Source: Bdellovibrionaceae bacterium UBA5009
Lineage (GTDB): Bacteria; Bdellovibrionota; Bdellovibrionia; Bdellovibrionales; Bdellovibrionaceae
DNA: 8,983 nucleotides
Direction: 5' to 3'
Assembly: GCA_002396665.1 (NCBI GenBank)
Contig: DGYJ01000059.1
Location: 10,631-19,613 of the forward strand
Shown: in pieces, positions 7,177 through 8,983 of the stretch
How the letters are laid out: each line of letters begins with the position of its first letter
How positions within the stretch are numbered: position 1 is the stretch's first letter
Position numbers and translations under genes: made by a program
The notes under the pieces: generated by a model
Databases searched by the model: none
What the model was told of the DNA's origin: nothing
Seen by the model: only the letters and a program-made list of their open reading frames with translations

Positions 7177-7620
7177 TTATCCCAGTGGTGAAAGACCGAT
7201 GTCGGTCATATTATTTTGTTTTAATTGATCCATAATCTTAATCACAACACCGTAATTCGCCTTTGCATCGGGACGAATCACAACGGTTTTAAGTTCAGGA
7301 ATTTGTGTCTTCAAAGTTTTGATTTTTTGATTTAAAGCATTCCAATTCACAGCTGAATTTTGAGCGGCTACAGAAGACTCTAAATTTGTTTTAACTTTGA
7401 CATCACGTAAAGAAAATTGAAGATTTCCGTTTTCGGCAACACCAATCCAAAGCGAAGGAGGATTTTTCGCTCCGGCGGTGCTGTTGTCACCTAGGGCTTG
7501 TTGTGTTGAAAGAGTTCCAATTTGAACCCAAACTGCTGTCAAGAGTAGAAAACAGATGAGTACAGAAAGAATATCCAAAATCGGTAAAATATTGATTTCG
7601 AAGTTTAAATCTTTTTTCAC
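7177..7620 (-). CDS. ExbD/TolR/AglQ-type motor protein 1 (GTG start)
   Basis: A 147-residue ExbD/TolR-family protein. A short cytoplasmic tail leads into one membrane helix at about 12-33. The conserved aspartate is Asp16, in ILPILDILSVLICFLLL, the spot that takes part in proton translocation in this family. A periplasmic linker (about 34-56) and the typical ExbD core follow, ending TVVIRPDAKANYGVVIKIMD and MTDIGLSPLG. The start codon is GTG (7618-7620), with AAGGAG 5 bases upstream. No ATG start in this frame precedes the membrane helix. The 50-base gap after the ExbB gene holds two copies of ACTGAAA on the minus strand 18 bases apart (7634-7640 and 7652-7658), with no evident terminator. 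The gene is more ExbD-typical than its neighbour at 6671-7165; the two share little sequence beyond the membrane motif, so they are not a recent duplication. Confidence 0.9.
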   Translation of the reverse strand: MKKDLNFEINILPILDILSVLICFLLLTAVWVQIGTLSTQQALGDNSTAGAKNPPSLWIGVAENGNLQFSLRDVKVKTNLESSVAAQNSAVNWNALNQKIKTLKTQIPELKTVVIRPDAKANYGVVIKIMDQLKQNNMTDIGLSPLG

Positions 7621-7625
7621 ACAAG

Positions 7626-7631
7626 CTCCTT
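7626..7631 (-). promoter_or_regulatory. Ribosome binding site for the GTG-start ExbD gene
   Basis: The minus strand reads AAGGAG, 5 bases before GTG at 7618-7620. The strong site at good spacing is the main reason to accept GTG as the start, since the membrane helix begins only about 12 codons later. Confidence 0.75.
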
Positions 7632-7670
7632 AGTTTCAGTCAACGTTTCGATTTCAGTTCGAGTGCTTAA

Positions 7671-8351
7671 TTACTTCAAAGTTGTTTTCTTTTTCAAAGG
7701 AACGGCTTCATTGTGAAAGCTCAATTGAATAAACAAATTTAAAGCGGCTTTATTTAGATCTTCAGTCAGACGTGTGGCTCTGTTTTGAAGTACCGAGTAC
7801 ATAATCAAAGCAGGAACGGCCACGATCAGACCATAGGCTGTCGTATTCATTGCCAATGAAATACCTTGGGAAAGAATTGTTGCTTTTTCAGCTGCATTGG
7901 CGTTGGCAATACCAGCGAAGGAGTGAATCAAGCCAGTGATAGTTCCTAAAAGACCCATCAAAGTGGCAACGTTGGCGAACATGGCCAGAAAACCAATTCT
8001 TTTTTCAACACGAGAAGATTCTTCTAAAAGAACTTCATCCATTTTCATTTGGATTTCTTCTTTGCCACCCAAATCAAGGGCTGCTTGAATACCAGCGGCA
8101 GCAACAGTACCTAGGGGTTGGGATTTCGACATAGATTCAGCTTTTTTCAAGGCTTTATCAATGTTTCCGCTGCGAATATCGTCAGCTAAAACCTTAGCTA
8201 ATTGTTTTTGGTTGTCTTTACGATCAACATAAAGTGCATAGGCACGTTCAATGATAATCGCAAGTGATACGATCTGAGCAGCTAAAATAGCCCACATCCA
8301 AATAGCATCGGCAGATACAAACGCGCGTCCAAGTGAAGCAAAAAATTCCAT
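7671..8351 (-). CDS. MotA/TolQ/ExbB-type proton channel protein (AglR-like)
   Basis: A 226-residue inner-membrane protein of the MotA/TolQ/ExbB family, the pore-forming half of a proton-motive-force motor. Three membrane helices are visible: about 17-37, followed by the conserved ER pair (IIERAYAL, Glu35-Arg36); about 121-146, with the family motif MGLLGTITGLI; and about 166-190, with MNTTAYGLIVAVPAL. Thr137 and Thr171 align with the conserved pore threonines of ExbB/TolQ. A cytoplasmic loop of about 80 residues lies between helices 1 and 2. Length and topology are normal for the family, and the C-terminus is Lys-rich. The ATG at 8351 has GGAGG 4 bases upstream. It is the first gene of the tight operon, ahead of two ExbD genes. 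The combination with an AgmX/PglI-type TonB-like protein favours an AglR-like role over the housekeeping TolQ, but the sequence does not exclude a TonB-type ExbB. No symbol is assigned for that reason. Confidence 0.92.
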   Translation of the reverse strand: MEFFASLGRAFVSADAIWMWAILAAQIVSLAIIIERAYALYVDRKDNQKQLAKVLADDIRSGNIDKALKKAESMSKSQPLGTVAAAGIQAALDLGGKEEIQMKMDEVLLEESSRVEKRIGFLAMFANVATLMGLLGTITGLIHSFAGIANANAAEKATILSQGISLAMNTTAYGLIVAVPALIMYSVLQNRATRLTEDLNKAALNLFIQLSFHNEAVPLKKKTTLK

Positions 8352-8354
8352 AGT

Positions 8355-8360
8355 TCCTCC
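8355..8360 (-). promoter_or_regulatory. Ribosome binding site of the ExbB-like gene
   Basis: The minus strand reads GGAGGA ending 3 bases before the ATG at 8351; the core GGAGG leaves 4 bases. This strong site marks the first gene of the operon and is the likely target of any leader structure in 8384-8449. Confidence 0.75.
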
Positions 8361-8383
8361 GTTTAAAATTTAAGGTCTCCGAG

Positions 8384-8417
8384 GTCTCAATAAGCAAGTT
8401 ATGGACCAGTTTGAGAC
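8384..8417 (-). repeat. Inverted repeat in the operon leader
   Basis: On the plus strand GTCTCAA (8384-8390) and TTGAGAC (8411-8417) are exact reverse complements separated by 20 bases. A second copy of GGTCTC lies at 8374-8379, nine bases from the copy at 8383-8388, so the distal arm can pair with either. It could be an operator or an RNA hairpin in the leader. At 7 bp with a 20-base loop it may also be chance. Confidence 0.35.
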
Positions 8418-8453
8418 ACTTCGTTGAACATGGAGAATCAATAGGAGGTATTT

Positions 8454-8516
8454 ATGGTGACGATTTTTTGTACAAGTGACGTTTTAGGGCAATTTGCTTT
8501 TAAATATGCAATTTAA
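8454..8516 (+). CDS. Possible 20-residue small ORF on the opposite strand
   Basis: The only plus-strand reading frame in the window that starts with a textbook translation signal: AGGAGGT at 8443-8449, a short spacer, then ATG at 8454, with TAA at 8514-8516. The peptide would be MVTIFCTSDVLGQFAFKYAI. It lies in the non-coding gap ahead of the motor operon and runs divergently from it. I recognise no family and see no clear plus-strand promoter. The AGGAGGT could instead matter on the minus strand as an anti-Shine-Dalgarno element, so this is a tentative call. Confidence 0.2.
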   Translation: MVTIFCTSDVLGQFAFKYAI

Positions 8517-8544
8517 ATACGTAAGCTTTATTTACTTAAGAAAT

Positions 8545-8973
8545 TCAAATTCTATTAAAAACCATTTCACAGGCGAGAAGCCAAAGTTCTTCTGTAGTCA
8601 TTGCAGGGCCTTGGGGTTTGGATATAAAACCTGTTGGTGAATACCAGATAGCACCCGGAGTTCCCATAGAGTAAGACAATACTTTTCCATTGGGCCAGTA
8701 CCATGTTGCCCCAGGAAGACCAGCATGGAAACTTAAAATATTTCCATTGCTGTAATAGGCAAAACCTTTTTGCGTGAGGGGAGCTTGTGCCGCCAGTTTA
8801 CCATTGGAATGGAACCAAGCTGATTTTGAATCTGCGGATTTGTTCGTTAGCAATCTGTGATTTGAGTGATAAACAGCAGAGCCATCACCGTGAACAAGCT
8901 GTTCACAGTTCACCTGGGCGGCGCCAGATAGTGAATAAAGTAGAATCGAGAATAATGTAATCAATTGAAGCAT
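8545..8973 (-). CDS. Small secreted MORN/YwqK-like repeat protein
   Basis: A protein of 142 residues from the ATG at 8973. A hydrophobic leader ends around SGAA (18-19), suggesting export. The body holds five repeats around an aromatic-x-x-N-G-K motif: YHSNHRLL, WFHSNGKL, YYSNGNIL, WYWPNGKV and WYSPTGFI. The Asn (Thr in the last) falls at 38, 57, 76, 95 and 114, an exact 19-residue period. This looks like the MORN-like repeats of YwqK-type proteins but is shorter per repeat. Cys23 and Cys135 bracket the repeats and could form a disulfide. AGGGGG (8978-8983) 4 bases upstream supports the ATG, but the frame stays open to the window edge and the leader has no basic residue near its start, so a start outside the window is possible. 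It is on the same strand as the motor operon but 193 bases ahead; a shared function is not shown. Confidence 0.75.
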   Translation of the reverse strand: MLQLITLFSILLYSLSGAAQVNCEQLVHGDGSAVYHSNHRLLTNKSADSKSAWFHSNGKLAAQAPLTQKGFAYYSNGNILSFHAGLPGATWYWPNGKVLSYSMGTPGAIWYSPTGFISKPQGPAMTTEELWLLACEMVFNRI

Positions 8974-8977
8974 AGGG

Positions 8978-8983
8978 CCCCCT
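8978..8983 (-). promoter_or_regulatory. Possible ribosome binding site at the right edge
   Basis: The minus strand reads AGGGGG, 4 bases before the ATG at 8973. It is purine-rich but not the AGGAG core used by neighbours, and the window ends here, so the start of the repeat protein is not settled. Confidence 0.4.

Larger units (their letters stand above)
8352..8544 (-). promoter_or_regulatory. Upstream region and probable leader of the motor operon
   Basis: This 193-base gap is the only large non-coding stretch ahead of the eight-gene operon, so the operon promoter or leader is probably here. It is AT-rich at the far end (8500-8544, including the TAAATA/TATTTA inverted repeat at 8514-8534). 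Closer to the gene it contains GGTCTC repeats and an ACCTCCT element (minus strand). I found no promoter with both good boxes and a sensible distance to the start codon, so none is placed. No GC-rich terminator is visible for the gene upstream, so read-through from 8545-8973 is possible. Confidence 0.4.

Noticed and set aside
7671..8351. Housekeeping tolQ of a Tol-Pal locus
   Set aside because: No TolA, TolB or Pal follows; instead there are two ExbD genes, a TPR gene and an AgmX/PglI-type protein, so a Tol-Pal label would mislead.
8361..8390. TTGAGA, 17-base spacer, TTTAAA on the minus strand as the operon promoter
   Set aside because: The boxes look fair, but transcription would start at or inside the ribosome binding site of the ExbB gene, leaving almost no leader.
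8514..8534. TAAATA/TATTTA inverted repeat as terminator of the repeat-protein gene
   Set aside because: The stem is entirely A-T and short, with no following U-run, so it is unlikely to stop transcription.

Overview
The window reads as chromosomal DNA from a Gram-negative predatory or gliding deltaproteobacterial lineage, most likely Bdellovibrio or a relative (Bdellovibrionota). This is inferred from protein style: an AgmX/PglI-type TonB-like protein beside a TolQ/ExbB protein and two ExbD proteins, a long periplasmic TPR protein, and a beta-barrel of the type shared by myxobacteria and Bdellovibrio. The DNA is AT-leaning. No search was run, so species and family calls come from motif recognition.

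All convincing genes are on the minus strand, so the story runs from the right edge to the left. At the right edge (8545-8973) is a small secreted protein of five MORN/YwqK-like repeats with an exact 19-residue period. A 193-base non-coding stretch (8352-8544) follows. It holds an inverted repeat, an anti-Shine-Dalgarno-like element and a possible opposite-strand small ORF. From 8351 down to 66 eight genes are packed with gaps of -4 to 50 bases: ExbB/TolQ/AglR-like (7671-8351), ExbD-like 1 (GTG start, 7177-7620), ExbD-like 2 (6671-7165), a 982-residue TPR protein (3726-6674), a 91-residue secreted protein (3454-3729), a TonB-like protein with AgmX/PglI C-terminal domain (2177-3442), a lipoprotein with Ig-like beta domains (791-2164) and an outer-membrane beta-barrel protein (66-794). 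Three junctions are 4-base ATGA overlaps. A weak intrinsic terminator sits just after the last gene (about 27-62).

The probable joint function is an energised envelope-spanning machine. ExbB plus two ExbD proteins form a proton-driven inner-membrane motor like AglR-AglQ-AglS of Myxococcus. The TonB-like protein carries the movement across the periplasm. The TPR protein and the small secreted protein act as periplasmic scaffold or adaptor. The lipoprotein and barrel are the outer-membrane end. Gliding motility, adhesion during predation, or energised outer-membrane transport are all compatible; the sequence alone does not choose. No transposon, CRISPR array, tRNA, rRNA or phage gene was seen.
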